DNA of 64,000 nt from Nitrobacter sp. NHB1. Lineage in GTDB: Bacteria; Pseudomonadota; Alphaproteobacteria; Rhizobiales; Xanthobacteraceae. Under the pieces are notes generated by a model. That model did not search any database. It saw nothing but the letters and a program-made list of their open reading frames with translations, and was not told where the DNA came from. Positions 25,601-33,883 of the stretch are shown here, one piece after another (positions within the stretch are counted from its first letter, which is position 1; each line of letters opens with the position of its first letter). The DNA lies in NCBI RefSeq assembly GCF_036964665.1, contig NZ_JBAMDA010000004.1, positions 62,001-126,000 on the forward strand, written 5' to 3'. The translations under genes and the position numbers were made by a program.

Positions 25601-27708
25601 AGCTCTACGAGACGCTGCTCACGAAGGTGGAGAGCGACGACCGCGTCTCGCGCAAGCGCCTCGAGCGCCTGAAGGAGGGCCTGCAGGAGCGGCTGGAGTC
25701 GCTGTCGACGCGCAAGGACGACTTGCTGACCATCTCGGAGATCGGCGTCGACCAGATCATCGTCGACGAGGCGCAGGAGTTCAGGAAGCTCTCCTTCGCC
25801 ACCAACATGTCGACGCTTAAGGGCGTCGACCCGAACGGCTCGCAGCGCGCCTGGGACCTTTATGTGAAGTCCCGCTTCGTCGAGACGAAGAACCCGGGCC
25901 GCGCGCTCGTGCTCGCCTCGGGCACGCCGATTACCAACACCCTCGGCGAGATGTTCTCGGTGCAGCGCTACCTCGGCTACGCGACGCTGAGCGAGCGCGG
26001 CCTGCACGAGTTCGACGCCTGGGCATCGACTTTTGGCGACGTCTCGACCGAGCTCGAACTGCAGCCGTCCGGCAAGTACAAGCCGGTGACGCGCTTCGCC
26101 ACGTTCGTCAACGTGCCGGAGCTGATCGCCATGTTCCGCTCCTTCGCGGACGTCGTGATGCCCGAGGACCTGCGGCAATACGTGAGAGTGCCCGCGATCT
26201 CGACGGGCAAACGGCAGATCCTCACCGCAAAGCCGTCGGCGGCGTTCAAGCGCTACCAAACCCTGCTCGGCGAGCGCATCAAGGTGATCGAGGAGCGCGA
26301 CCGCGCGCCCGAGCCTGGCGACGACATCCTGTTGTCGGTCATCACCGATGGGCGACATGCTGCGATCGACCTCCGCCTGGTCGACCCGGACAATGACAAC
26401 GAAGCCGACAACAAGCTGAACCAGCTGGTCGGCAACGCATTCCGCATCTGGAGCGAGACGGCCGACAACGCCTACGTCCGCTCCGACGGAAAGCCATTCG
26501 AACTGCCCGGCGCGGCGCAGATGATCTTCTCCGACCTCGGCACGATCAGCGTCGAGAAGTCGCGCGGCTTCTCCGCCTACCGCTGGATCCGCGACGAGCT
26601 CGTCCGCATGGGCGTGCCCGCGTCCGAGATCGCCTTCATGCAGGACTACAAGAAGTCCGAGGCGAAGCAGCGCCTGTTCGGCGACGTGCGCGCCGGCAAG
26701 GTCCGTTTCCTGATCGGCTCGTCCGAGACGATGGGGACCGGCGTCAATGCGCAGCTCCGCCTGAAGGCCTTGCATCACCTCGATGTGCCCTGGCTGCCGT
26801 CGCAGATCGAGCAGCGCGAGGGCCGCATCGTGCGGCAGGGCAACCAGAACGACGAGGTCGACGTCTTCGCCTACGCGACTGAGGGCAGCCTCGACGCGCA
26901 GATGTGGCAGAACAACGAGCGCAAGGCGCGTTTCATCGCGGCCGCGCTCTCGGGCGACACCTCGATCCGCCGGCTCGAAGACATGGGCGAGAGCCAGGCC
27001 AACCAGTTCGCCATGGCCAAGGCGATCGCGTCAGGCGACCCTCGGCTGATGCTGAAAGCGGGGCTCGAGGCCGACGTCGCGCGGCTTGAGCGCCTACGCG
27101 CCGCGCACATCGACGATCAGCACGCGGTGCGCCGGCAAATCCGCGACGCGGAGCGCGACATCGAGTTCTCCACCCGCCGGGTCAGTGAGATTGGGCAGGA
27201 CATCGAGCGCCGCATTCCGACTTCGGGCGACGCCTTCACCATGGCGGTGGCCGGAGAGACGTACGCCGAGCGCAAGCTCGCGGGCCGCGCGCTGCTGAAG
27301 GAGATCCTGACGCTGGTGCAGCTTCAGCAGGAAGGCGAAACCGTCATCGCCTCGGTCGGCGGCTTCGGCGTCGAATACAGCGGCGAGCGCTTCGGGAAAG
27401 ACGGCTACCGCTACGCCACCGCGCTGCTGCGCACCGGCGCGGACTTCGAAATCGAGTTGCCCGTGACGGTCGCGCCGCTCGGCGCCGTCGCCCGGCTTGA
27501 GCACGCGCTGGACGACTTCGACGGCGAGCGGGAGCGCGTCAGCCGGCGCCTGGCGGACGCTCGCAAGCGGCTCGCCTCCTACGAGTCGCGCGACGGCGGC
27601 GACTTCGCGTTCGCCGGCGAGCTTGCCGAAAAGCGCTGGCAGCTCGCCGAGGTGGAGGCCGAACTCGCCAACGACAGCGAGAATCCGGGAAGCCGCATTG
27701 CCGCCTGA
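22606..27708 (+). CDS. Giant N-6 adenine methylase/SNF2-like helicase fusion
   Basis: A 1700-residue two-part protein. The N-terminal half is an adenine methyltransferase: SAM-binding VIEPGIGTGLFPALMP around residue 205 and catalytic NPPFS around 263. The C-terminal half is an SF2 helicase: Walker A AHAVGAGKTMTM (about residue 900), DEAQ box VDEAQEF, SGTPI, and motif V/VI SSETMGTGVNAQLRL and QIEQREGRIVRQG. A coiled-coil-like tail follows. The architecture matches large plasmid/phage methylase-helicases such as phage P1 DarB, which protect incoming DNA from restriction; equivalence is inferred. The ATG at 22606 follows AAGGAGAATTTCC. Confidence 0.9.
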   Translation: MAQDDPFTLDLFGNTALSSGLGFGVTAFAGGLIAEQDDDDDNPDPSSPSPAPSVAAVARPGSTARRERGTNFHLVGDRGLAKSWKERARDNIAAIRLAATIQAEERPATVEEQERLIRFLGFGASELANFVFRRPGEAEFRQGWEAIGEDLQDAVDDLDHASLARCTQYAHFTPEFIVRAIWAGLRRLGWRGGRVIEPGIGTGLFPALMPEGLRNATHVTGIELDPVTARIVRLLQPGARIITGDFARTELPASFDLAVGNPPFSDRTVRSDRAYRSMGLRLHDYFIARAIDLLKPGALATFVTSHGTMDKADFAARERIAKSADLIAAVRLPEGSFRFAAGTDVVVDLLFFRKRKVGDAEGDLSWLDLEEIRPATEDESAIRVNRWFARRPDFALGVHALASGPFGEAYTCLPRDGEDLAAALAAAVNLLPEAVYDGEPETIDFDLEDASDLADVDLPPDRHVREGSYFFDKAHGLMQVLDGEPVAVRARKGRGADGIPEKHIRVIRKLIPIRDAVREVLKCQELDRPWRDAQVRLRIAWSTFVRDFGPINFTTVSIAEDDETGETRETHRRPNIQPFLDDPDCWLVASIEDYDLETNTAKPGPLFTERVIAPPAAPVIASAADALAVVLNERGHVDVDHIAELLHRDAQDVVAELGSAVFRDPANGSWQMADAYLSGAVREKLKTAEAAAALDPEYERNISALQGVQPADLKPSDITARLGAPWIPAADVVAFVKETMDAEIRIHHMPELASWTVEARQLGWTATGTSEWGTDRRHAGELLADALNSRVPQIFDTIKDGDSERRVLNVVDTEAAKTKLSKIKDAFQRWIWSDPDRTDRLARVYNDRFNNIAPRAFDGAHLKLPGASGAFSLYGHQKRGIWRIISAGSTYLAHAVGAGKTMTMAAAVMEQRRLGLIAKAMLVVPGHCLAQAAREFLTLYPNARILVADETNFTKDKRHRFLSRAATATWDAIIITHSAFRFIAVPSVFEQQMIQDELELYETLLTKVESDDRVSRKRLERLKEGLQERLESLSTRKDDLLTISEIGVDQIIVDEAQEFRKLSFATNMSTLKGVDPNGSQRAWDLYVKSRFVETKNPGRALVLASGTPITNTLGEMFSVQRYLGYATLSERGLHEFDAWASTFGDVSTELELQPSGKYKPVTRFATFVNVPELIAMFRSFADVVMPEDLRQYVRVPAISTGKRQILTAKPSAAFKRYQTLLGERIKVIEERDRAPEPGDDILLSVITDGRHAAIDLRLVDPDNDNEADNKLNQLVGNAFRIWSETADNAYVRSDGKPFELPGAAQMIFSDLGTISVEKSRGFSAYRWIRDELVRMGVPASEIAFMQDYKKSEAKQRLFGDVRAGKVRFLIGSSETMGTGVNAQLRLKALHHLDVPWLPSQIEQREGRIVRQGNQNDEVDVFAYATEGSLDAQMWQNNERKARFIAAALSGDTSIRRLEDMGESQANQFAMAKAIASGDPRLMLKAGLEADVARLERLRAAHIDDQHAVRRQIRDAERDIEFSTRRVSEIGQDIERRIPTSGDAFTMAVAGETYAERKLAGRALLKEILTLVQLQQEGETVIASVGGFGVEYSGERFGKDGYRYATALLRTGADFEIELPVTVAPLGAVARLEHALDDFDGERERVSRRLADARKRLASYESRDGGDFAFAGELAEKRWQLAEVEAELANDSENPGSRIAA

Positions 27709-27712
27709 CGGC

Positions 27713-28210
27713 CTAACGTGACAGACGGTTTTCGTCGTCGATGAGGACGAGGCGGGCCGGCGCCTCGTCGCTCCAGCGCCATAACACGAGGTTCAAATCG
27801 TCCGCCGTCGCGCCCGGTGCGAAACTGCGAACCAGTAGCGCGTCAAAGCCCGCTTCGATAAGCCGACGGGCGAACGCCTGCGTCTTCGCCCCTCCGACCA
27901 CTTTCATCTGATCGCGCCATGTCGGGTCTGCAAGCGCCGCAGCATCGATCCCATGAGCTGCAAGCGCGGTGTCATCTTGGGTGTCGAATACGTGGTCGAT
28001 CTCGGCCGTATAGGACACGAGCGTCGTCGGCTGGAGCGAACCAGCCCGATTGGCCTCGCGCAATGCCGTCATCGCTGACAGCGAAGCGTAGAGCGCCGGC
28101 GTTCCCTTTACATTGAAGCGGCCGCCATAAAGTGCAGCACCCTCACCAGAGAGCGGACTTCGCGCGTAAACGGGATTGAGCGCGCGAAAGAGTAGCCCAC
28201 GATAGAGCAT
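27713..28210 (-). CDS. RES-domain toxin
   Basis: 165 residues with the RES pattern: YRGLLFRALNPVYARSPLSG with the conserved Arg, YGGRFNVKGTPALYASL supplying the R-F-N motif, and Ser-rich DALLVRSF. RES toxins degrade NAD+ (phosphorolysis or hydrolysis in studied members). It overlaps the preceding antitoxin gene by one base (TAATG), the usual order in this pair. It is convergent with the methylase gene, only 4 bp apart. Confidence 0.9.
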   Translation of the reverse strand: MLYRGLLFRALNPVYARSPLSGEGAALYGGRFNVKGTPALYASLSAMTALREANRAGSLQPTTLVSYTAEIDHVFDTQDDTALAAHGIDAAALADPTWRDQMKVVGGAKTQAFARRLIEAGFDALLVRSFAPGATADDLNLVLWRWSDEAPARLVLIDDENRLSR

Positions 28211-28560
28211 TAGGCGTGAACGCCTGCATCGACCGCGTCGATATAGTCGAGAACGTCGTCGGCACGTCCGCTACGCACAAGCTGCATCGCGGTCTGCCCC
28301 GAAAAGCCCGGCAACGGCTCGGACCGATACCACGCATAGGCCATCAGCGCCGAGCCGAACCGCGGCTCCAGCTTGTTGAGGACCTCGACCATCTCGCGCA
28401 GCCGCCGCTGGGTGCGGTCCGACCGCACCCGCTCCTTACGCTGTACTGCATCCCGGCCGAGCCCCGCTGTGCGCGCGACTTCCTCGCTCGTGGTGCGCAG
28501 CGCGTGAGCGATCTTGTTCGGGGCAAAAAAACCGTCATCGGCATATTGGGCTAGACCCAT
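28210..28560 (-). CDS. Xre/MbcA/ParS-type antitoxin
   Basis: 116 residues. The N-terminal half (IAHALRTTSEEVARTAGLGRDAVQ) is a helix-turn-helix region and the C-terminal half (WYRSEPLPGFSGQTAMQLVRSGRADDVLDYI) is the DUF2384 toxin-binding domain. It neutralises the RES toxin and represses its own promoter. The ATG at 28560 has AAAGGAGGCTGGCC upstream. An operator-like dyad lies at 28593-28610. Confidence 0.88.
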   Translation of the reverse strand: MGLAQYADDGFFAPNKIAHALRTTSEEVARTAGLGRDAVQRKERVRSDRTQRRLREMVEVLNKLEPRFGSALMAYAWYRSEPLPGFSGQTAMQLVRSGRADDVLDYIDAVDAGVHA

Positions 28561-28592
28561 GGCCAGCCTCCTTTCCAACAAATCGCATATTA

Positions 28593-28610
28593 TGACGCAA
28601 TATAGTGTCA
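28593..28610. promoter_or_regulatory. Operator-like dyad TGACGCAATATAGTGTCA
   Basis: An 18-bp inverted repeat (TGACGC/GTGTCA, one mismatch per arm) about 33 bp upstream of the antitoxin start. It is the probable binding site for the Xre antitoxin. Confidence 0.45.
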
Positions 28611-28873
28611 GAAAATGTGGGAAACAAGAGACAAAAAAGAGAGGGAAAGCGTCTCGCAGATCGGGCGGGCCGCTGGCGCTAGCGCTCAACCGCCGCCTGC
28701 GCGATCCCGGCCCGTCGTCCTGCGCAGGGCTGTGGCCCTGCTGGTCCAGCCGGTCAGGGATGCTCGGCCGCAGTTGCACCGGCCCGACCGCTCCGCGGGC
28801 CGGGGGGTGTCTTCGGGAAGAAGACGAGAAAGGGCTGGCGATGCCGGTCCGCAACCCCAAAAGGAGTGTTCCC

Positions 28874-30550
28874 ATGCAACTCATCAAGGTCGATCCGCGC
28901 GCGCTGGTGGAGAGCCCCGACCATTCGCGCCAGACCAAGTCGTCGCCGCAGGCCGACGCGCTCTTGCTGGCGTCGATCAAGGCCGTCGGCATCGTGCAGC
29001 CGCCTGTCGTGTCGCAGCAGGCGGACGGCGGCAACGGCTTCCTCATCAATGCCGGCCGGCGACGCGTGCGCCTCGCCATCGCCGCGGGCCTCGCGGAAAT
29101 CGACGTGCTCGTCGACGATCCGGCAAACGACAACGGCGCCATGCGCTCGATGGTCGAGAACATCGCCCGCGAAGCATTGAACCCGGTCGACCAGTGGCGT
29201 GCGATCGAGCGCCTGGTCGCACTCGGCTGGACCGAGGAGGCGATCGGCGTCGCGCTCGCCCTCCCGGTGCGCCAGATCAGGAAGCTGCGCCTGCTCGCCA
29301 ACGTGCTGCCGGCGATGCTCGACCACATGGCCAAGGGCGACATGCCCGACGAGCGCCAGCTGCGCACCATCGCGGCAGCGTCGCTCGACGAGCAGAAGGA
29401 AGTCTGGAAGAAGCACAAGCCGTCGAAGGCCGACCCGCAGGTCTCATGGTGGAGCGTCGCCCAGGCGCTGCAGAAGACGCGCATGTACGCGCGGCACGCA
29501 AGCTTCGGCGACGACCTCGCGCAAGCCTACGGCATTGCCTGGGTCGAGGACCTGTTCGCGCCGGCGGACGAGGACAGCCGCTACACCACGGATGTCGAGG
29601 CCTTCCTCGGCGCGCAGCAGGAGTGGATGACGGCGAACCTGCCGAAGAAGGGCGTCATCGCCGAGACCACGAACTACGGCGAGGTGAAGCTGCCGCCGAA
29701 GGCCGAGCGCGTCTACGGCAAGCCGACGAAGTCGGACTGCACCGCGATGTATCTCGACCGCGACGGCCGCGTGCAGACCCTGCACTACCGCATGCCGGCG
29801 GCGAAGAAGCCGAAGGGCAAAAGCGCGGCCGGTCCGGACAACGCAGCGGACGACGTCGGCGAGGTGTCGAAGCCGCGTCCCGACGTGACCCGCAAGGGCG
29901 TCGAGATGATCGGCGACCTCCGCACCGACGCGCTGCGCGAAGCGCTCGGCCGCGCGCCGATCGAGGACGACACGCTGATGGCATTGCTGATCCTCGCCTT
30001 CGCCGGGCAGAACGTCTCGGTGACGACGGGAAACGGTGGCGCCACTTACGGCCACAGCCGCCTGGCGAAGAAGGCGGTGGTGCTGTTCGACGCCGATGGC
30101 AAGCTCGCCTTCGACATGGACACGCTGCGCGTCGCGGCGCGCACCGTGCTGGTCGAGGTGTTCTCGTGCCGGGAGAACGCCACCAACAGCGGCATCGTCG
30201 CCCGCGTGGCCGGCGAGGTCGTCGGCGCGGACGCCTTCCTGCCGAACATGGGCACGGAGGACTTCCTCGCCTGCCTCTCGCGCCCGGCACTTGAGGCGTC
30301 GTGCAAGGACACGTCGGTCCTGCCGCGCCAGCGCGTGAAGGACACGCGCGCCGCGCTCGTCGAGCACTTCAAGGAGGGGCACTTCGTCCACCCCTCCGCG
30401 CTCTTCGCGGCCGACCCGGCGAAGCTCTCCGACTTCCTGTCGTCTGGCGTGACCGCGGCAGACGACGACGAGACGCAAGAGGACGCCGACAGCACCGGCG
30501 ACGACGCCTCTGACGAAGCGACCGAAGCTTTCCAGGAGGCCGCCGAATAG
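28874..30550 (+). CDS. ParB N-terminal-domain protein (plasmid, non-RepB)
   Basis: 558 residues. The N-terminal ParB/Srx-like nuclease-fold domain shows LASIKAVGIVQPPVV, NAGRRRVRLAIAAGL (in place of GERR) and ENIAREALNPVDQWRAIERL. A KorB/HTH-like segment follows. The long remainder ends in a highly acidic tail (DDDETQEDADSTGDD). It is larger than a segregation ParB and lacks a ParA neighbour. It resembles ParB-like proteins carried beside plasmid methylases, so a role in DNA processing or regulation is more likely than partition. The ATG at 28874 follows AAAAGGAGTGTTCCC. Confidence 0.85.
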   Translation: MQLIKVDPRALVESPDHSRQTKSSPQADALLLASIKAVGIVQPPVVSQQADGGNGFLINAGRRRVRLAIAAGLAEIDVLVDDPANDNGAMRSMVENIAREALNPVDQWRAIERLVALGWTEEAIGVALALPVRQIRKLRLLANVLPAMLDHMAKGDMPDERQLRTIAAASLDEQKEVWKKHKPSKADPQVSWWSVAQALQKTRMYARHASFGDDLAQAYGIAWVEDLFAPADEDSRYTTDVEAFLGAQQEWMTANLPKKGVIAETTNYGEVKLPPKAERVYGKPTKSDCTAMYLDRDGRVQTLHYRMPAAKKPKGKSAAGPDNAADDVGEVSKPRPDVTRKGVEMIGDLRTDALREALGRAPIEDDTLMALLILAFAGQNVSVTTGNGGATYGHSRLAKKAVVLFDADGKLAFDMDTLRVAARTVLVEVFSCRENATNSGIVARVAGEVVGADAFLPNMGTEDFLACLSRPALEASCKDTSVLPRQRVKDTRAALVEHFKEGHFVHPSALFAADPAKLSDFLSSGVTAADDDETQEDADSTGDDASDEATEAFQEAAE

Positions 30551-30576
30551 CGGCGCGCTTCCCTTCCGGACGATCC

Positions 30577-30603
30577 GCCGCCGCCGGCCTTGCCGGCGGC
30601 GGC
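30577..30603 (+). terminator. Strong GC hairpin after the ParB-like gene
   Basis: A 12-bp perfect stem (GCCGCCGCCGGC, loop CTT, complementary arm) followed by TCTGTTTC. Its location directly after the stop suggests termination or transcript protection. Confidence 0.6.
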
Positions 30604-30638
30604 TCTGTTTCAACGCTCGCGCAAACAAGGAGGACACC

Positions 30639-31115
30639 ATGTCCGCGCACACCATCTTCGACAATGCACCGATCGGGTCGCTGATCGCCTGGTCCGACGG
30701 AACGCCACAGCCGCCGGCGCGCTTCAACAAAAAATTGACTGCCTGGCGGACCAGCAACAGTCGCGGCCGGCTGATCCGGAAGCAGGGCGCGCGTGGCGTC
30801 GGCAACCTCTCGCTGTCGGCGTGTTTCACCCTGCACGAGGCCGACTACGGCGCCGGCGGGGTCATTGCGATCCGCGTCCACCGGACCTTCTCGCTCGGCT
30901 CGCGGCTGCGGTTCTCGATCGCCGAGCGTCCGGCGATCGGATCGGTCCGCGTGTTCGACCGCGCCGGCGACGACGCCGAGCTCGTCTATCTCGCAACGAA
31001 CGAGGCCGACGCGCGAGAATGGCTCACGCGCCACGGCTATCCGCGCGCGGTGCTTCAAGACGTGACGGCCGACGAGGTCGGCGCCGATATCATCGAGGGG
31101 AGGACCGCGGCATGA
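30639..31115 (+). CDS. Hypothetical plasmid protein, 158 aa
   Basis: Begins MSAHTIFDNAPIGSLIAWSD after CAAGGAGGACACC. It contains GVGNLSLSACFTLHEADYGAGG and RTFSLGSRLRFSI. Mixed alpha/beta, soluble, no membrane segment. I do not recognise a family. It overlaps the next gene as ATGA and starts a five-gene string (30639-32806) of small tightly coupled genes. Confidence 0.75.
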   Translation: MSAHTIFDNAPIGSLIAWSDGTPQPPARFNKKLTAWRTSNSRGRLIRKQGARGVGNLSLSACFTLHEADYGAGGVIAIRVHRTFSLGSRLRFSIAERPAIGSVRVFDRAGDDAELVYLATNEADAREWLTRHGYPRAVLQDVTADEVGADIIEGRTAA

Positions 31116-31984
31116 ACGCACCCTCCCCTGCTCGCCCTCAAACCCGGACCCCCGGATTTCCGGGGGTTTCCTTCGGCCGCAGCGCCGACGGCATGCCTGT
31201 CGCGCTTGTCGGTGACATCGCCTTCGCCATGGCGAGGGCGCGCGACGACCGTCACTATCTCGTCACCGCCTGGCGTCTCTCGCGTCCGATGGACGAGTGG
31301 ACCCGCAACCATTTCTACGGCCACTCCGGCGAGCTCGCCGACGAGGCCGCGTTTCGCGCCCGCGTGCTCGAAAATGCCGAGCACCAGCGCGAGAAGCGCA
31401 CGCTCGGTCGTCACGAGATTTGCCCGCGCCCCGGCACGCCGTGGGGCGCCTCGCAGGGTGTGACTGTCTACGCCGAAGGCGTCACAGCCCATTCGACGGC
31501 GGGTCACGGCGGCTTCAAGCTCTCGGCCGAGCGCAACCGCAACGTCCATCCGATGCTCCGCTCACCAGGCGGTTGGTACGAAGAGGATGCCGCGTGGGCG
31601 ATCGTCGCGATCACCTTCCCGCACCTCTTCACGGCGTTTGAGCGTCGCTGCGCCGAGCGCACGATCAAGGACTCGTGGCCGGATGCCTGGGAGGCGATCT
31701 TCGGCACCGTCCTGCAGCCGGGCGAGTCCCACGAGAAGGACCGCCGCGCCTTCGAACGGGCGCACGCGCAGGACTGGGTTGTCGCGTCCGCCATTACGTC
31801 GAAGCACGAGCCCGGCTTCGTCGAGGTCGTTGCCACGCTCGGCGGCAAGCGCGGCGCGGGGACCGAGGAGCGCCGCTTCCTCGTCCCGTCCGATGAATAC
31901 GGCATCGGTCGCTTCGGCTTCGTCATCGACGAGGCGCGCCACCAGATCTACGGCGGCCCCTCCGACTTCGCCGGATGGAGGTGA
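31112..31984 (+). CDS. DUF7007-like plasmid protein, 290 aa
   Basis: Contains TPWGASQGVTVYAEGVTAHSTAGHGGFKL and HPMLRSPGGWYEEDAAWAIV, then FPHLFTAFERR, a pattern I associate with DUF7007 proteins of Rhizobiales plasmids. A C-terminal domain follows (EERRFLVPSDEYGIGRFGFV). Function unknown. The ATG at 31112 overlaps the previous stop. Confidence 0.75.
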   Translation: MNAPSPARPQTRTPGFPGVSFGRSADGMPVALVGDIAFAMARARDDRHYLVTAWRLSRPMDEWTRNHFYGHSGELADEAAFRARVLENAEHQREKRTLGRHEICPRPGTPWGASQGVTVYAEGVTAHSTAGHGGFKLSAERNRNVHPMLRSPGGWYEEDAAWAIVAITFPHLFTAFERRCAERTIKDSWPDAWEAIFGTVLQPGESHEKDRRAFERAHAQDWVVASAITSKHEPGFVEVVATLGGKRGAGTEERRFLVPSDEYGIGRFGFVIDEARHQIYGGPSDFAGWR

Positions 31985-31986
31985 CC

Positions 31987-32190
31987 ATGCCCTGGTGCCT
32001 CATTGCTAAAGCCTTCGGCTGGCGAACCGCGACTGACGAGGACGGCGAAACGCCGCTCCTCGTCGTCTGGCACCCGCGCCTCAGGCGGCACTTCACCGGC
32101 TCCGACGCCTGGAGACGCGCCGTGCGCGTCTCCGTCCGCGCGCCGGAGCGTTACCCGATCGATGCGGCCAGAAAGGAGGTCCGGTCATGA
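31987..32190 (+). CDS. Hypothetical small protein, 67 aa
   Basis: Basic protein starting MPWCLIAKAFGWRTATDEDG. The end of the previous gene itself supplies the ribosome binding site (GGAGGTGACC before the ATG), indicating translational coupling. It overlaps the next gene as ATGA. No family recognised. Confidence 0.65.
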   Translation: MPWCLIAKAFGWRTATDEDGETPLLVVWHPRLRRHFTGSDAWRRAVRVSVRAPERYPIDAARKEVRS

Positions 32191-32438
32191 AAGCGTACCT
32201 CGTCGCCGTGAACCTCCTGGTTCACGCGCACCACAATCCCGAGAGCGCCATCGCTGACGCGCTCGACGGCATCCTGACGCCTGACATGCGCAAGCACGCC
32301 GGGGCCAACTCGGCGCTGATCGACTGGGCGGTCGCCGGCGACGATCTCTCTTCATCCATCGCGGGTGTCTCCCTCGCCGATGACTACACGGCGGACGTGT
32401 CCGCTTTTCCCTTGTGGCCGGTGGGGACGGTGCGATGA
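32187..32438 (+). CDS. Hypothetical small protein, 83 aa
   Basis: Starts MKAYLVAVNLLVHAHHNPES. It has an alternating hydrophobic N-terminus that looks like a beta strand, and a DWAVAGDDLSSSIAGV segment. No family recognised. Overlaps neighbours on both sides as ATGA. Confidence 0.65.
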   Translation: MKAYLVAVNLLVHAHHNPESAIADALDGILTPDMRKHAGANSALIDWAVAGDDLSSSIAGVSLADDYTADVSAFPLWPVGTVR

Positions 32439-32806
32439 ACGGGCCACCGGACCGCCGCTTCGCGCTTGCGCGCATGGAGGTCGCGCAGGCCGAGACGCAA
32501 CGCCATCTCGGCGTCATCGAGCGACAGATCGCGGCACGCGCAGAGCGACTGACGATCACCGATCGGGCGAAGCGTCGGCAGAACGGCCGAAGCGCGTCGA
32601 GCTGGACGAGCGCAGACGAGCGTCTGTTTCAGCAGCACCTCGCGGAGCTCGCCCTCGCCCGTCGGGGTGAAATCGACGTACTCACACGCAAGCTCGACCG
32701 GCAGGAGACGGCGATTGCCGAGTTTCGGAGTCGCAATCGCGTTTCCGCTTCGGACCAGGGAGAGATCAGGCACCTCACCATTGCGACCGAGAGCGAAGAG
32801 ACCTGA
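32435..32806 (+). CDS. Hypothetical coiled-coil protein, 123 aa
   Basis: Highly charged and helical (MEVAQAETQRHLGVIERQIA, HLAELALARRGEIDVLTRKL), consistent with a coiled coil. The ATG at 32435 overlaps the preceding stop. Last gene of the small-gene string. Function unknown. Confidence 0.6.
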   Translation: MNGPPDRRFALARMEVAQAETQRHLGVIERQIAARAERLTITDRAKRRQNGRSASSWTSADERLFQQHLAELALARRGEIDVLTRKLDRQETAIAEFRSRNRVSASDQGEIRHLTIATESEET

Positions 32807-33148
32807 TGCGTGCCGGCGGCGTCGTGTGTCGTACGGCCTGCCGTGACCTCCCGGTTTCGACGGCGGGTGCCCCTTTGCCGTCACTCCCTCGGTTTGTGCT
32901 GCGGTCTGAACCGTCCGCGGTCCGCTTCAAGGGCAAGTCGCGAAGCGATCGGCGGCCGCCGTCTCGCGATGGGGGGCCGCGTCCTTCGCAGGCCTGAAGG
33001 CCCGCTTGTCCGCAACCCGCCCATGCTCGCGCTGGCAGCCGCCGCCCCCTGAAGCGGCCCGCTGGGGCCGGTTCTGGTCGACCGCACCCGAGGGAGCGAC
33101 GGCAAAGGCCCGATCGCATCCCAGGTGAAACCGAGAAAGGATCACACC
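32807..33148. other. No gene seen
   Basis: About 340 GC-rich bases between small plasmid genes. Only short chance frames occur, with no product I recognise and no obvious hairpin. Confidence 0.45.
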
Positions 33149-33736
33149 ATGACCAAGACCGCCCGCTCTCCCCGCTCCGCAGCCCGCGTCATCCCGCTCC
33201 GCCGCGGCACGACCCTCGAAATGGTCCGCCTCGTCTGCCCCGACTCGGCGCAGACGCTGCGCATATCCGAGAGCTTCGGGCTCGCTGTCCTCGACAGCAA
33301 CGGCATTCGTGACCTGCACGCGCGGCTGGTCGTCGAGACCGCCGACGCCCTCAAAGAGGGGCTCAGCGACCGTGCGATGGAAATTCACCTCCAGCGCATC
33401 GTCGGCTCCTATGTCGGCTCTGCCCACGGCGCCGGCCAGTTCTACTCCCGCGCCGTGACTGAGGCACGCGAGGTCACTGCCAAACTTGCCAACGATGCCC
33501 GCGACGAGGATCTCGACGGCCCCGTCGGCTTCGACAGCCAGGCGCAGCGCAAGCGCGAGTTCGCGGCCGACATGGGCCTGCAGGCGCACGCACTCCGCAT
33601 GGCGGCCGAGGGCGTCGTCGCCGCCTACGAGCAGGTCATCGGCGAAGCCTGGAAGCCCTTCGAACGGCAGGTCGAGCACGCTGGCGAAACCGTCTCGAAA
33701 AAGGCCGCTGCAGTCCAGATGTCGGCTTTCGAATAA
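33149..33736 (+). CDS. Hypothetical plasmid protein, 195 aa
   Basis: Starts MTKTARSPRSAARVIPLRRG after GAGAAAGGATCACACC. It contains LVVETADALKEGLSDRAMEI, then SYVGSAHGAGQFYSRAVTEA and a long helical C-terminus. No recognised domain. A GGCGGGGC-TTCG-GCCCCGCC hairpin follows its stop, so it is a single-gene unit. Confidence 0.7.
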   Translation: MTKTARSPRSAARVIPLRRGTTLEMVRLVCPDSAQTLRISESFGLAVLDSNGIRDLHARLVVETADALKEGLSDRAMEIHLQRIVGSYVGSAHGAGQFYSRAVTEAREVTAKLANDARDEDLDGPVGFDSQAQRKREFAADMGLQAHALRMAAEGVVAAYEQVIGEAWKPFERQVEHAGETVSKKAAAVQMSAFE

Positions 33737-33742
33737 GCCTCA

Positions 33743-33762
33743 GGCGGGGCTTCGGCCCCGCC
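33743..33762 (+). terminator. GC hairpin with TTCG loop
   Basis: GGCGGGGC, TTCG, GCCCCGCC immediately after the stop of the 195-aa gene. It has a perfect 8-bp stem with a stable tetraloop, but no U-run. Confidence 0.6.
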
Positions 33763-33883
33763 AATCAGCCCTGCGTTTCAATGACGGCTGGCTCTTCGGG
33801 ATCAGCCGTTTTCATGTCGTCCGGGTGAGATCGTCGTTCGAGCCACTCCAGCCGGTACCAAAGGTACGGCAATGGCTTTTTCG

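Noticed and set aside
22077-26778. Very long minus-strand open frames opposite the methylase-helicase gene
   Set aside because: Arg/Ala/Asp-rich translations with no motifs, mirrored against a gene with clear methylase and helicase motifs; antisense shadows.
28615-30294. 559-codon plus-strand frame in another phase over the ParB-like gene
   Set aside because: Extremely Arg-rich shadow; the ParB motifs lie in the 28874 frame.
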